This document shows positions 45,397-54,006 of a stretch of DNA of 64,000 nucleotides, piece by piece. Position numbers and translations under genes: made by a program. The stretch comes from SAR324 cluster bacterium (GTDB lineage Bacteria > SAR324 > NAC60-12), in assembly GCA_028281495.1 (NCBI GenBank), contig JANQJU010000023.1, positions 62,001 to 126,000 on the forward strand, in the 5' to 3' direction. The stretch's first letter is position 1. Each line of letters begins with the position of its first letter. The notes below the pieces were generated by a model. The model did no database searches. It was not told where the DNA came from and saw nothing but the letters and a program-made list of their open reading frames with translations.

Positions 45397-46332
45397 ATGA
45401 CAAGCCGCGACAACCAACCCAAAATTGCAGTATTGATTCCTTGCCTTAATGAAGAACTCACTATTGGGAAAGTGATTCAAGATTTCCAACAACATCTCCC
45501 TGAAGCGGAGATTTACGTATTCGACAACAATTGTACGGATCGCACTCCAAACATTGCTCGTGAAGCAGGTGCTATTGTTGTTGAAGAAAAACGCCCGGGC
45601 AAAGGGAACGTTGTATCGGCAATGTTCCGAAAGATAGAAGCAGACTATTACATCATGGTCGATGGGGATGATACCTACCCTGCGGAATATGCTCAGCAAC
45701 TGCTAGCACCTTTGTTTTCTGGTGACGCCGATATGACAGTTGCAACTCGACTGAGCGAATACACGGAGGAATCCTTCCGCCCACTGCACGTATTTGGAAA
45801 CAATTTGGTACGTTTTCTTGTCAATTGGATTTTTCACAGCAATCTCAATGATGTCATGTCAGGCTACCGTGGATTTACTCAGGAATTTGTCAAAACGGTA
45901 CCTACATTATCTCCCGGATTCGAAATTGAAACAGAATTGACTATTCGAGCTTTGGACTATGGAATGACTATTTCGGAGTTCACTGTACCCTATCGGGAGC
46001 GTCCTGAAGGCTCTGAATCTAAACTTCATACTTACCGTGATGGGTATCGTGTTTTGTCACAAATCGTCAGCATTGCGAAAGCCTACAAACCTTTTACTTT
46101 TTTTGGTTCTTTGGGGCTGTTCTTTGGTTTTATAGGTTTCCTCACAGGTGTCGAAGTGATTGTGGACTTTCTAGAGGACGACTATGTCAACAAGGTTCCA
46201 ACTGCAATTTTATCTTCGGGTTGCATGCTTTTGAGTTTTGGCAGTTTCGGGGTAGGTATCGTTCTGAATACCATCAGTTATCGATTCAAAGAGTTACGAA
46301 GGATGTTGCAGAGCATCAGCCGGTCGCAGTGA
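45397..46332 (+). CDS. Family 2 glycosyltransferase with C-terminal membrane helices
   Basis: A 311-residue inverting GT2 enzyme. The catalytic domain (about 10-230) opens with AVLIPCLNEELTIGKVI, and the metal/nucleotide site is IMVDGDDTYP. A GFEIETELTIRALDYG and VPYRERPEGSESKL segment gives the acceptor-side signature of polyprenyl-phosphate sugar transferases. Two membrane helices follow (about 235-260 and 270-295). It likely makes or uses a lipid-linked sugar in the inner membrane for envelope glycans. Length and layout are like dolichol/undecaprenyl-phosphate mannosyl- or glucosyltransferases. Confidence 0.88.
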   Translation: MTSRDNQPKIAVLIPCLNEELTIGKVIQDFQQHLPEAEIYVFDNNCTDRTPNIAREAGAIVVEEKRPGKGNVVSAMFRKIEADYYIMVDGDDTYPAEYAQQLLAPLFSGDADMTVATRLSEYTEESFRPLHVFGNNLVRFLVNWIFHSNLNDVMSGYRGFTQEFVKTVPTLSPGFEIETELTIRALDYGMTISEFTVPYRERPEGSESKLHTYRDGYRVLSQIVSIAKAYKPFTFFGSLGLFFGFIGFLTGVEVIVDFLEDDYVNKVPTAILSSGCMLLSFGSFGVGIVLNTISYRFKELRRMLQSISRSQ

Positions 46333-46381
46333 AAAAGTTCCATTCTCTCTCAATTGTTCATCACAGGAAACGGAGCCAGCC

Positions 46382-47545
46382 ATGCAAAGAACCACCTTAA
46401 CAGGTAATCGACCAACGAAGTATTTCAGCCCGGGAGTTTCTGACGAAGAAGCTTTATTGGTACAATTGTGTGAACATCTATTCCGGACTGGTTTTTTATT
46501 TGACGACGCCAAGTTAGGTGAAATAGAAGCCGGAGAACGTGTTCTGCAAGATTTTTTTGATCAAGAAGGTGAAATGGTAGAGAGCTTCCTGAAGGATGGG
46601 CGTGTTGACAAGTTCTTGAGGTATGTCCAAGAGCACTCATGGAATCGTCAGATACGTCAACAAAAAGTGCGTGGAAAGTTACTCAAGGCATTTGATCAGC
46701 TGGCTCATGGTGCGCACCATTCTTTCAATATCCAAAGAAATATCCATGTTGGGTTGATGAATGTCTACGGGCATGTGCTTCAGGATTTTCTTCTTTATAT
46801 TGCCGCTTACCATGCTTTGTTTCTCGATGAAACCGAGCCAGAAATGCCACAAAACTTCACAATGGAAGACATTCTGAATATGAGACAAAATTTGGTGGAA
46901 AAACTGGAAGGCCGCAAATTTGTGGATTTTTTGTTGCACGATATCGCGAAGCATCGTGGAGGAGAGCTACCCAGGTCGGTGAAGTCGGTTCGGAACTTGG
47001 ATGGCTATCAACCCATCGAATTTGTTCGGCCGTCGCAGCAGTCATTTGCAACTCCATCCCGTTCACCCCAAACTTCGATTCACTCTCAGACATCTACTCA
47101 AGTAACATCATCAGACCCTCTCAAAGAACCTGCTTATCAAGAACAAACGGAGAACACGCCTCGAACCAAACAATCTGCAACGCCTGTGGTTGATGAAGAA
47201 GAATTCATCGACGATCTCGATTTTGAGGAAGAAGGCAGTGCAGGGGATGTAGATTCGAGTGTAGTTTATGGTGAAGGTCCTATCTCAAAAACGGCTTGCA
47301 TGGAATTCGTGCAAGAACACCCAGACAGTGCCTTCAAATTTTTGTTTCGCCGAGATATTACCGAAAAACCTTTAAGTGATGACATGATGCAGATTTATGA
47401 AAGTTGGGAACAAAGAGGGTTACGACGAGGGTACGTTCGCAAATTGATTCTGGAAATCATGGGATGGGAAAATTTACCAAGCGATCAAACGATTCTGGAA
47501 ATGACTCACGATCTGAAAGATCGAATCTACGAACTCACTCACTAA
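46382..47545 (+). CDS. Unrecognised 387-aa protein with an acidic linker
   Basis: I do not recognise the family. The N-terminal half (about 15-200) is helical with His-rich segments such as DQLAHGAHHSF and LLHDIAKHRGG. A low-complexity Ser/Thr/Gln linker (about 220-265) contains many Pro and Ser, and an acidic patch (DEEEFIDDLDFEEEGS, about 270-285) separates it from a final helical domain (about 300-387). There is no signal peptide. It is preceded by ggaaacggag and lies behind the glycosyltransferase on the same strand, 49 bp away. Confidence 0.55.
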   Translation: MQRTTLTGNRPTKYFSPGVSDEEALLVQLCEHLFRTGFLFDDAKLGEIEAGERVLQDFFDQEGEMVESFLKDGRVDKFLRYVQEHSWNRQIRQQKVRGKLLKAFDQLAHGAHHSFNIQRNIHVGLMNVYGHVLQDFLLYIAAYHALFLDETEPEMPQNFTMEDILNMRQNLVEKLEGRKFVDFLLHDIAKHRGGELPRSVKSVRNLDGYQPIEFVRPSQQSFATPSRSPQTSIHSQTSTQVTSSDPLKEPAYQEQTENTPRTKQSATPVVDEEEFIDDLDFEEEGSAGDVDSSVVYGEGPISKTACMEFVQEHPDSAFKFLFRRDITEKPLSDDMMQIYESWEQRGLRRGYVRKLILEIMGWENLPSDQTILEMTHDLKDRIYELTH

Positions 47546-47563
47546 ATCCAGAGATTCCAAAAT

Positions 47564-48301
47564 ATGGAAACATCGAATAATCCTACTTTCGTCTTCATTG
47601 CTGGTGAAATCGAAGTAGATACTTTCTTCGGTAATTTTCCAAAAGATTTGAAGCGTTCTTACGAACATTGGGACTACTACGTAACGCCTCGCCTATGGAT
47701 AATCCATACAGGAATAGGAGCAATTAATGCGGCATGTGCCGCTTACTCATTTATCAAAGCATTCGGTCCTAGAGGCTGTGTGCAAATAGGCTTCTCCGGT
47801 TCCCACATACCTTCGTTGCAAATTGGAGATATTTTGTTGGGTAAACAGGTGAAAAGCTTTTCACGACACACAAAAACAGCAGAGGGAAAGATTATTCCTC
47901 GACCTAACATCATTCAACAGAATCAAGTTTCTGTATTTCAAGAACAATTTCTTGCAGATTCCAATCTGTTAAAAATAGTCGAACATTTGCTATCAGTGGA
48001 ACAATTGCCTTTTCAGCATGCAGTTGTAGGTGGGGCTGATCAATTCAATCGTGATGTTGAATTTATCAAAAAAATCCAAAAGGCTTTTGGGACTTGGTGT
48101 GAAGATATGGAAAGTGCAGCAGTGGCCCAAATTGCTTTTCAATGGACCACGCCTTATCTATGTCTTCGCATCATTTCTAACAACGAATTCACAGAAGATG
48201 GAAAATCGCAAGAAGGGGGAATTTTTCAAAAAGTTGCGTTTGAAACACTTTCACAAGTTGGCCAAGTGTTCCTGTCTCATTTCCCTTTGCATTGGAGCTA
48301 A
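47564..48301 (+). CDS. Purine nucleosidase/phosphorylase superfamily protein (MTAN/MqnB-like)
   Basis: A 245-residue protein of the PNP/UDP family 1 fold. The N-terminal strand-loop has [26 protein letters not shown] is the phosphate/ribose loop, and [14 protein letters not shown] contains the ribose-contacting Met-Glu (residues 182-183). The base-binding loop is RIISNNEF: the Asp of methylthioadenosine/SAH nucleosidase (normally ISD) is replaced by Asn206. Asn there is typical of enzymes acting on 6-oxopurines, including futalosine hydrolase. So it may not be an adenine nucleosidase. Its end overlaps the cheY stop by 4 bp. Confidence 0.75.
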   Translation: METSNNPTFVFIAGEIEVDTFFGNFPKDLKRSYEHWDYYVTPRLWIIHTGIGAINAACAAYSFIKAFGPRGCVQIGFSGSHIPSLQIGDILLGKQVKSFSRHTKTAEGKIIPRPNIIQQNQVSVFQEQFLADSNLLKIVEHLLSVEQLPFQHAVVGGADQFNRDVEFIKKIQKAFGTWCEDMESAAVAQIAFQWTTPYLCLRIISNNEFTEDGKSQEGGIFQKVAFETLSQVGQVFLSHFPLHWS

Positions 48302-48678
48302 GGGAAGATTTTATTAATTTTGTCACTAAGTGTTTTAGCATCAAAAGGCTTTACAATATAATTATTAACACCAGCCTTCACTGCTGCAATGATATTTTCT
48401 TGTAAGGCCTCAGCAGTAACCATCAAAACAGGAATACTTTTCAATTGACCATCGGCTCGAATCTCCTTAAGAAGCTCCATTCCGGTCATTTTGGGCATGT
48501 TCCAGTCCGTGATGACAAAGTCTATCTTTTCCGACTTGAGTTTCGCCATTGCGGTTGTGCCATCATCTGCTTCCACAATGTTATTAAATCCTAGCTGCCT
48601 TAAAATATTTTTAACGATTCTTCTCATTGTAGAAAAATCGTCTACTACTAAAATAGTCATGTCCTTATTTGCAGGCAT
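48298..48678 (-). CDS. cheY: Chemotaxis response regulator CheY
   Basis: A 126-residue single-domain receiver. Acid pocket Asp13/Asp14 ([16 protein letters not shown]), phospho-accepting Asp58 ([17 protein letters not shown]), Thr88 in VLMVTAEA and Lys110 in NNYIVKPF are all in place. The sequence [11 protein letters not shown] and the Trp after Asp58 are characteristic of CheY, which binds the flagellar switch. A ggagatg site precedes the start. No cheA or other che gene is next to it, but an MCP-type receptor is encoded at 61733. Confidence 0.92.
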   Translation of the reverse strand: MPANKDMTILVVDDFSTMRRIVKNILRQLGFNNIVEADDGTTAMAKLKSEKIDFVITDWNMPKMTGMELLKEIRADGQLKSIPVLMVTAEALQENIIAAVKAGVNNYIVKPFDAKTLSDKINKIFP

Positions 48679-48908
48679 GGAAACATCTCCTTAATAGTAT
48701 TGTACATTAATTGTCATCAACTCATCTATTGGCTATTACTCCAAATCACACGAATATTACAGCCAATTAAGAGATTTTTAGAGGACTAACAATTGCCTCA
48801 ACTATAAACTTTCTTTCATTCTTAAGAATTCTGGTATAAAAAACCTCTTGGGAGATGTCAAGTAGCTTTTTCGTGCAAACTGAGTGTTGAAAATAAAAGA
48901 GAAATTGT

Positions 48909-49268
48909 ATGACAGAGAAGAAAGAAACCTTTCATTTGATGGCAGTACCACGCCACGCTACGGCCTATGTTTTGGAGGCAGGAGGCCGTTTTATGAGACT
49001 GAAAAATAAACAATGGGCCGAACCAGAGCTATCGTTGATTCAACAACAGGAGTCCCCTAGCAGCATGGTATGTATCCTGGATCCCAAGGAACATCGTACC
49101 TACGAAATGTTAGGGAGAGAGTATACGGAGGACATGTCCCTTTGTAAAACGGTATATGAGCAAAATAGGGATGGTGGCTATCGTATATTCCAAGGGGATA
49201 AAAGCGTGGTGACCTGTAAAGATTGTTTAAAGATTTTGCGTAGAAAAAATACACCGAATCCCAGCTGA
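48909..49268 (+). CDS. Small protein of unknown function with a CxxC motif
   Basis: A 119-residue protein without signal peptide or membrane segment. It has a possible mixed alpha/beta core, a Tyr-rich middle and a late CKDC pair (with one further Cys) that could bind metal. The product is unrecognised. Start 48909 is an ATG with gagaaattgt upstream, a weak site. It ends next to the convergent glycine-rich protein gene (4 bp between). Confidence 0.5.
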   Translation: MTEKKETFHLMAVPRHATAYVLEAGGRFMRLKNKQWAEPELSLIQQQESPSSMVCILDPKEHRTYEMLGREYTEDMSLCKTVYEQNRDGGYRIFQGDKSVVTCKDCLKILRRKNTPNPS

Positions 49269-49272
49269 AGGA

Positions 49273-49773
49273 TTAGAATTTTGTTTCAAAGATTACTGTC
49301 TTCCACCCTTGCGTAGCAAACTCTTGTTGCATGCGAGACTCTTCAGACATCGGTGGCGGAATAGTTGCCCAGGAGTATTGGGTCCCTTGAAAAGGGGAAT
49401 GATAAGCCCCCAGCGGTGTGGTGGGGAGTTGTGGCAAATTCGAGGAATCGAAACTGATGCCACGAATGACAAGAAGAATACCAAAACCATATCCAACGAT
49501 ACCTCCAGCTGTGGTCCCAAGTATGAGAGAATCTCGAAATGGAACATCTGGGCTGGAGAGTGCAGCCACCGTTCCCATAAGTGCCCCCCAAGCAGAACCC
49601 CATACAGTGTTCCAAAAAACAGATCGCATAATGGGAGGTTTCACAGCAGGGCCTGGAGGCCCTGCCTCTGCCGCTGGGGGAGCTTCAGCAGGAGCCTCTT
49701 CTTGAGCATGAGACAAGAGGGGAATGATCATACATAAAGCGACAACAATGATCCCTTTGTAAAATGGCTTCAT
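49273..49773 (-). CDS. Exported glycine-rich membrane protein (family member 1)
   Basis: A 166-residue protein with a signal peptide (about 1-23, ending SHAQ), an Ala/Pro/Glu-rich segment (24-45), and two Gly/Ala-rich hydrophobic helices (about 53-72 and 83-105) of glycine-zipper type with a short turn containing SSPDVPFRDS. A Pro-rich linker then leads to a short final strand ending FETKF. The same plan recurs at 49789 and 50456. The final aromatic residue resembles outer-membrane protein termini, but a barrel is not possible at this size. Function unknown. Confidence 0.6.
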   Translation of the reverse strand: MKPFYKGIIVVALCMIIPLLSHAQEEAPAEAPPAAEAGPPGPAVKPPIMRSVFWNTVWGSAWGALMGTVAALSSPDVPFRDSLILGTTAGGIVGYGFGILLVIRGISFDSSNLPQLPTTPLGAYHSPFQGTQYSWATIPPPMSEESRMQQEFATQGWKTVIFETKF

Positions 49774-49788
49774 AGCATCTTTTGAACG

Positions 49789-50208
49789 TTAGAATTTGTA
49801 ATTGATCAATGTTATTGTAAATCCTCGATTGGGAACTCTAGCTACAGGCTTCGGCTCCGGAAACATGATATTCGGGTCGTATTCGTTCCGACCTTCCAAT
49901 AGCTCGTCAAATTGGTCGACTTCCGGGGGGGCATTGGGGTTGATAGAGGCGTTATAAAGTACATAATATCCTCCTAACGCTCCTAAAAATGCACCGAGCA
50001 CAGCACCATCTTTCATAATAGTTACGATAGAGGTGGGTTGGCCTGGATCCGTCAGCCAAGATATTAAACCGACCCCTGCTCCTGCCAATACCCCAAACAA
50101 GGTTGCGGCTAATTCAACCTCCATCATCAAAGGCCCGGTCTCCTGAGCATATCCAATTTCTGTTACAACAACAAAGACGGCTATCAAAACGACAATTATG
50201 CGCTTCAT
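49789..50208 (-). CDS. Exported glycine-rich membrane protein (family member 2)
   Basis: A 139-residue protein with a signal peptide (ending GYAQ), a Gly/Ala-rich membrane hairpin (FGVLAGAGVGLISWL and VLGAFLGALGGYYVLY) broken by a TDPGQPTS turn, a Pro-rich acidic linker, and an end TLINYKF. It is 15 bp from member 1 on the same strand, so they are likely co-transcribed. The start at 50208 was chosen because it opens the signal peptide; the longer frame from 50316 covers the hairpin region at 50281. Confidence 0.6.
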   Translation of the reverse strand: MKRIIVVLIAVFVVVTEIGYAQETGPLMMEVELAATLFGVLAGAGVGLISWLTDPGQPTSIVTIMKDGAVLGAFLGALGGYYVLYNASINPNAPPEVDQFDELLEGRNEYDPNIMFPEPKPVARVPNRGFTITLINYKF

Positions 50209-50280
50209 ATCAGTTTCATTAAAGTTTTGTGGTTGACGGATTGAGCCGATTTTCAAATGGCTTGGTCTGTATAGCTGAGT

Positions 50281-50313
50281 GAACAACTTCTTTCTGAAAA
50301 AACGAAGTTGTTC
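50281..50313. repeat. Perfect hairpin with a GAAAAAAC loop
   Basis: A perfect 10-bp inverted repeat, gaacaacttc (50281-50290) and gaagttgttc (50304-50313), with loop tttctgaaaaaac, lies between two divergent genes. It shares the loop and the closing cttc/gaag with the hairpin at 42758. It could be a regulator site or a transcript hairpin. Confidence 0.6.
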
Positions 50314-50455
50314 CATTCGTATCGAGAATGTTTATTAGCAAAAAAGTTCAACAAATGCCCATTTTTTGTTGGGGGATTGCCACAACTCCTGCTAATGAAT
50401 GTTGGGTTTGTGACCGATTTTCGCCGCAATTCAAACACTAAAACAATACTCATTT

Positions 50456-51130
50456 ATGACGATGAAATCTCACAAAATCAAAATCACTCTATTGATTATG
50501 CTGTTGATCATTAGGGGGACTGGGGGCATTGCTGTCCCAGATGCAAAAGCTCAAGATGCTTTTGCCGATGACCCCTTCCTGGAAGAAGAGCAATTTTTCG
50601 AAGAAGAGTTTGAAGACGATCTCAATTTGGACGAGTTGGATTTAGAATCGGGCCTAGACGGGGAGGGCAACGCCGATAGCTTTGATTCAGAATTTGGTGG
50701 GGAGGAAGAAACCTTCCCTACTGAGACCACGGATGAGGATCAGTATGTCGATGAAGATTTGATCCCAGATGATACCCAGCAGCTCCTCGAATCGGCTTTG
50801 CTACAGCGCCGAGATTTTTTGGCAGAAGAACGAGCCAATTTTGTTCCTAACATCCTGTACGGAGTGGGAACGGGTTTGATGATTGGAGGTTGGTTTGCAT
50901 TACTAACTGCTGGAACGAGCCGGGATACTCTACGCTCGATTGGCTTAGGAATTGTTCTCGGTGGCTTTATGGGATCTGTCGTTGGATCCCGTTCTGTTCT
51001 TGAGACCAATCCACCCCGCCCGATCGAACAAGCACCTCCACCTGAAGAACCCATTCCTCAAGGTCGCTTCATTCCCGAAGAAGAACGAGATGAGACCCGA
51101 ATCACGTTGGCATTGGAATGGAAGTTTTAG
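50456..51130 (+). CDS. Exported glycine-rich protein with acidic N-terminal region (family member 3)
   Basis: A 224-residue protein with a hydrophobic N-terminus (about 8-30, ending DAKAQDA), then a very acidic stretch (35-110) of Asp/Glu/Phe repeats such as FFEEEFEDDLNLDELDLE. A hydrophobic Gly-rich hairpin (about 135-185) is broken by TAGTSRDTLRSI, followed by a Pro/Glu-rich tail ending TLALEWKF. The architecture is the same as members 1 and 2 (signal, hairpin, Pro-rich tail, final -KF). The acidic insert might bind cations. Function unknown. Confidence 0.6.
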   Translation: MTMKSHKIKITLLIMLLIIRGTGGIAVPDAKAQDAFADDPFLEEEQFFEEEFEDDLNLDELDLESGLDGEGNADSFDSEFGGEEETFPTETTDEDQYVDEDLIPDDTQQLLESALLQRRDFLAEERANFVPNILYGVGTGLMIGGWFALLTAGTSRDTLRSIGLGIVLGGFMGSVVGSRSVLETNPPRPIEQAPPPEEPIPQGRFIPEEERDETRITLALEWKF

Positions 51131-51257
51131 ATTCGCTTCTTTTCTCGATTCTCAAACCCTATCTAAACAGTAAGTTTATAAAATAGATACTGTTTCGTTG
51201 GGGCACATTGATGCAAAAGAAATGATAGAAGAAAGCTAGACTTCTCGTCGAAACCAC

Positions 51258-51296
51258 TTTCTCTTCCGGCTTCTTTCAAAGAAGCCGGAAGAGAAA
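51258..51296. terminator. 16-bp stem hairpin between convergent genes
   Basis: Perfect arms tttctcttccggcttc (51258-51273) and its complement (51281-51296) with a short tttcaaa centre. It lies between convergent genes (stops at 51130 and 51382), so it probably works as a shared terminator, although T-runs after it are weak on both strands. Confidence 0.65.
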
Positions 51297-51381
51297 ACTT
51301 TGTAAATAGGCAACTATTCCCAAAAGGTACTTTCAGCAGAGAGTCTGTTGTACCTTGGGAAGCAAGAATTTATGTAGATCC

Positions 51382-53394
51382 TTAATCGTCTTTGAGTTTC
51401 CAGACAGCAACATCTGCTGGCCCAACGGTTTTATGGCCAATGAGCAACTCTTGTCCATTAAGGATCTTGCCTGGGACGTCGACGGGTTGGTCATTATAGT
51501 TCAAAAAGATCCCCAACGAACCTCTCGTCTGATAGAGGCAGTTTTCCGGCAATTCCTGGAGATTAGGTAGCACCACTTTCAGGCTGTCCCTCATAAGAGG
51601 TTCCACTCCATTTGCCGCATCGAAACCAATTACGGTTGCCGTGCCGGTCCCCACAACGGTACGAAAGGCAGCACAAGTTCCTTCATAGAACTGGTTAACA
51701 TGAGTCGCTAAAATGGTGCTTTGTTCATTGGGTTGCCATTGTTCTGCCCAAGTGTTCCAAGGAATCACTTTGCCTGCCTGCGTGAGTTCGATTTTTCCTT
51801 GATGGCCTTCTGGCATTACGTCGTAGCCCAGAAATTCAGAATTGACCAACGAAGCTAATCGAGAACCATAGAGAACTTGCGGGAAGTGGCCGTTGAGATC
51901 ACGCGTGGCGACACGGGGAGAAAATACCATATGCCCCCCTTGATCGAGATAGTCCTTCCAAAACGGAATCGTTTCATCATCGACCAAATCGGTGAGAGCA
52001 GCACATACGACTTCGTATGCGCTGAGGTCAGTCGTCCGGTACTTCCGAATGATGTCGACTTGAAAGCCTAAGTTTTTCAGGACCCGATAAAACCGACGCC
52101 AACAAATAATAGGGTCAAAATCTTTGGACTGGGTATGCATCCCGATCATCGTCATACTGGTCCAATCGTAGATGATCGCAGCTTTACGCATTTTCGGGCT
52201 TTTTAACGGATTCCAAAGGCCTTCCAATTGGGTTAGCTCAGAAGCAACCTGACTGAATTCTTTACCGCCTTGGCTCAAGGTGTATCCGTCTAGACCCGTC
52301 AATCCTTCGTGATATTGTTCAGCACCCCCTTGTGGTTGGCGGTAGCGATAAGTGTCTAGAAATTCGGCACCATGGGCTATTGCGCTCCATAGCCACAGTC
52401 GGACAGCACCGGGATAAGGACGACAATTATAGGGCCCCCAATTCACTTGGCCAGGTTGCTGTTCCATGACTCCCCAATGGCCCCGGTGACACCGAGTAAA
52501 ATCTTGATTGAAAGAAACTGCAATAGGATCCCCAATGCGATGCAACTCGGTACCGATTTTACCTTTATAGACACCGGCTACAGGGTAGTTGGTGAGTGTG
52601 TAAAGGTCTAAACCCTTCGTGACATGGCGTGGGTACAGATAGGTGTCATCTGTCATGAAGTTGTGGGTAATCCATGCTTCGGAACGTATATATCGTCGTA
52701 ACAGGGCGGCTTGCCGCTCTATGAAGCGGGCGAGCGAAATTGAAAAGAAACGACGAAATTCTAGTAAAGCATGTTCATTCGGGAAATATGGTAAGGTTTG
52801 CTGGTTGGGAAGTGGGACTTGACCAAATTTTTGGTAATTCTGAGACCAAAAATCTCCTGCCCAAACTCGATTCAACTCTTTGATATCGTAATTGTAAATC
52901 TCTCGCAGGTATTGTTTGAACTTATTCTGACAATGTCGGCAATAACAAGGAGCATCGGTATAATGCCCTAATTCATTGTCGATCTGCCATCCGACCACTC
53001 GCTCATGTGAGCCGTAACGTTCTGAAATAATGCGACTGATTCTTTCAGCAAACAAATTAAAGGTGGGGGAGTTCACACAACGATGTGCTCGTGAACCATG
53101 CTCGACGCGGCGCCCATTGCTTTTCACCATAAGGGCATCTGGGTACTGTGAGGTCAACCAAATCGGAATGGTTGCCGTAGGAGTGCATAGAATTACATCC
53201 AAATCGTTCTTCACTGCAATTTCAACAGCTCGGTCGAGCCAACCGAATTCATAATGGCCTTCTTCCGGTTCCATATGAATCCAGGCGAATTCTGCCATAT
53301 GTACATGGCGCATCCCCATCTCTTTGATTCGCCGAAAATCTCTTTCCCAATCTTTCTCTGGCCATTGCTCCGGATAATAATAGGTTCCAATCAT
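51382..53394 (-). CDS. Glycoside hydrolase family 42 beta-galactosidase
   Basis: A 670-residue GH42 enzyme. It opens MIGTYYYPEQWPEKDWERDF, shows the catalytic acid/base Glu141 in WQIDNELGHY and the nucleophile Glu311 in WGVMEQQPGQVNW, and the zinc-cluster CYCRHCQNKF. The C-terminal part has the trimerisation (beta-galactosidase A3-type) region and a final Greek-key domain. It cleaves beta-galactosides in the cytoplasm; no transporter is next to it. Start 53394 has gaggaga upstream; the longer frame is not conserved-like. No signal peptide is seen. Confidence 0.93.
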   Translation of the reverse strand: MIGTYYYPEQWPEKDWERDFRRIKEMGMRHVHMAEFAWIHMEPEEGHYEFGWLDRAVEIAVKNDLDVILCTPTATIPIWLTSQYPDALMVKSNGRRVEHGSRAHRCVNSPTFNLFAERISRIISERYGSHERVVGWQIDNELGHYTDAPCYCRHCQNKFKQYLREIYNYDIKELNRVWAGDFWSQNYQKFGQVPLPNQQTLPYFPNEHALLEFRRFFSISLARFIERQAALLRRYIRSEAWITHNFMTDDTYLYPRHVTKGLDLYTLTNYPVAGVYKGKIGTELHRIGDPIAVSFNQDFTRCHRGHWGVMEQQPGQVNWGPYNCRPYPGAVRLWLWSAIAHGAEFLDTYRYRQPQGGAEQYHEGLTGLDGYTLSQGGKEFSQVASELTQLEGLWNPLKSPKMRKAAIIYDWTSMTMIGMHTQSKDFDPIICWRRFYRVLKNLGFQVDIIRKYRTTDLSAYEVVCAALTDLVDDETIPFWKDYLDQGGHMVFSPRVATRDLNGHFPQVLYGSRLASLVNSEFLGYDVMPEGHQGKIELTQAGKVIPWNTWAEQWQPNEQSTILATHVNQFYEGTCAAFRTVVGTGTATVIGFDAANGVEPLMRDSLKVVLPNLQELPENCLYQTRGSLGIFLNYNDQPVDVPGKILNGQELLIGHKTVGPADVAVWKLKDD

Positions 53395-53549
53395 GGGTGT
53401 CTCTCCTCTTGTGACGATAATGTCGATAAACTGGTAATAAGAATCCCCCCTCCCCTTCCACAGGTATGGTGGAGAGATCAAAATCGTAAAAAAATCGCAC
53501 AAAAACAAGAAGGAAAAACGTTTTACTAAATCCTCGGCAGCAAATGGAT

Positions 53550-53756
53550 TCAGTTGGGGGCTAACAAAGAATCAATGATGCGGTTGACCGATTTAGCAAA
53601 ACCCACTTGCCGCCATTTGGTCACTTGCGACACTTTGACTTCAGCAAGTTCAGCAAGTTCTCGATCCGTGCGGCAGTCTAAGTGACGTTTCAAACGGTCT
53701 ACTCTTTCATTGGCTTCAGGGTCATAATGTCGGATAGGGGGACGACCTGGAGGCAT
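53550..53756 (-). CDS. Small helix-turn-helix protein
   Basis: A 68-residue protein with a phage-repressor-type helix-turn-helix: RTDRELAELAEVKVSQVTKW followed by a basic R-Q-VGF end and a C-terminal helix (AKSVNRIIDSLLAP). The N-terminus is Pro/Arg-rich (PPGRPPIRHYDP). It may be a small transcriptional regulator; the beta-galactosidase gene on the same strand, 155 bp downstream, is a candidate target. A good aaaggaga site precedes the start. Confidence 0.7.
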   Translation of the reverse strand: MPPGRPPIRHYDPEANERVDRLKRHLDCRTDRELAELAEVKVSQVTKWRQVGFAKSVNRIIDSLLAPN

Positions 53757-54006
53757 AATTTTCTCCTTTCATAAGTGTTCTTTACTCATATCAAAAACCG
53801 GAAGAATCCCACTCCTGAAAGCAGTCCAAGGAGTGTAAATTACTGATATTAACTATAAATACACTTTAGGTTTATAGATGCAAGTAAAAAATGAACATGC
53901 AAAATAAATAGATGGAATTCCCGTTGACACATCCAGAAACTGGTGGGTATCTCTGGGCAAGAAATCTATGTATTGCAACCCAGTCATTCTCTGTGGAGGA
54001 AGTATT

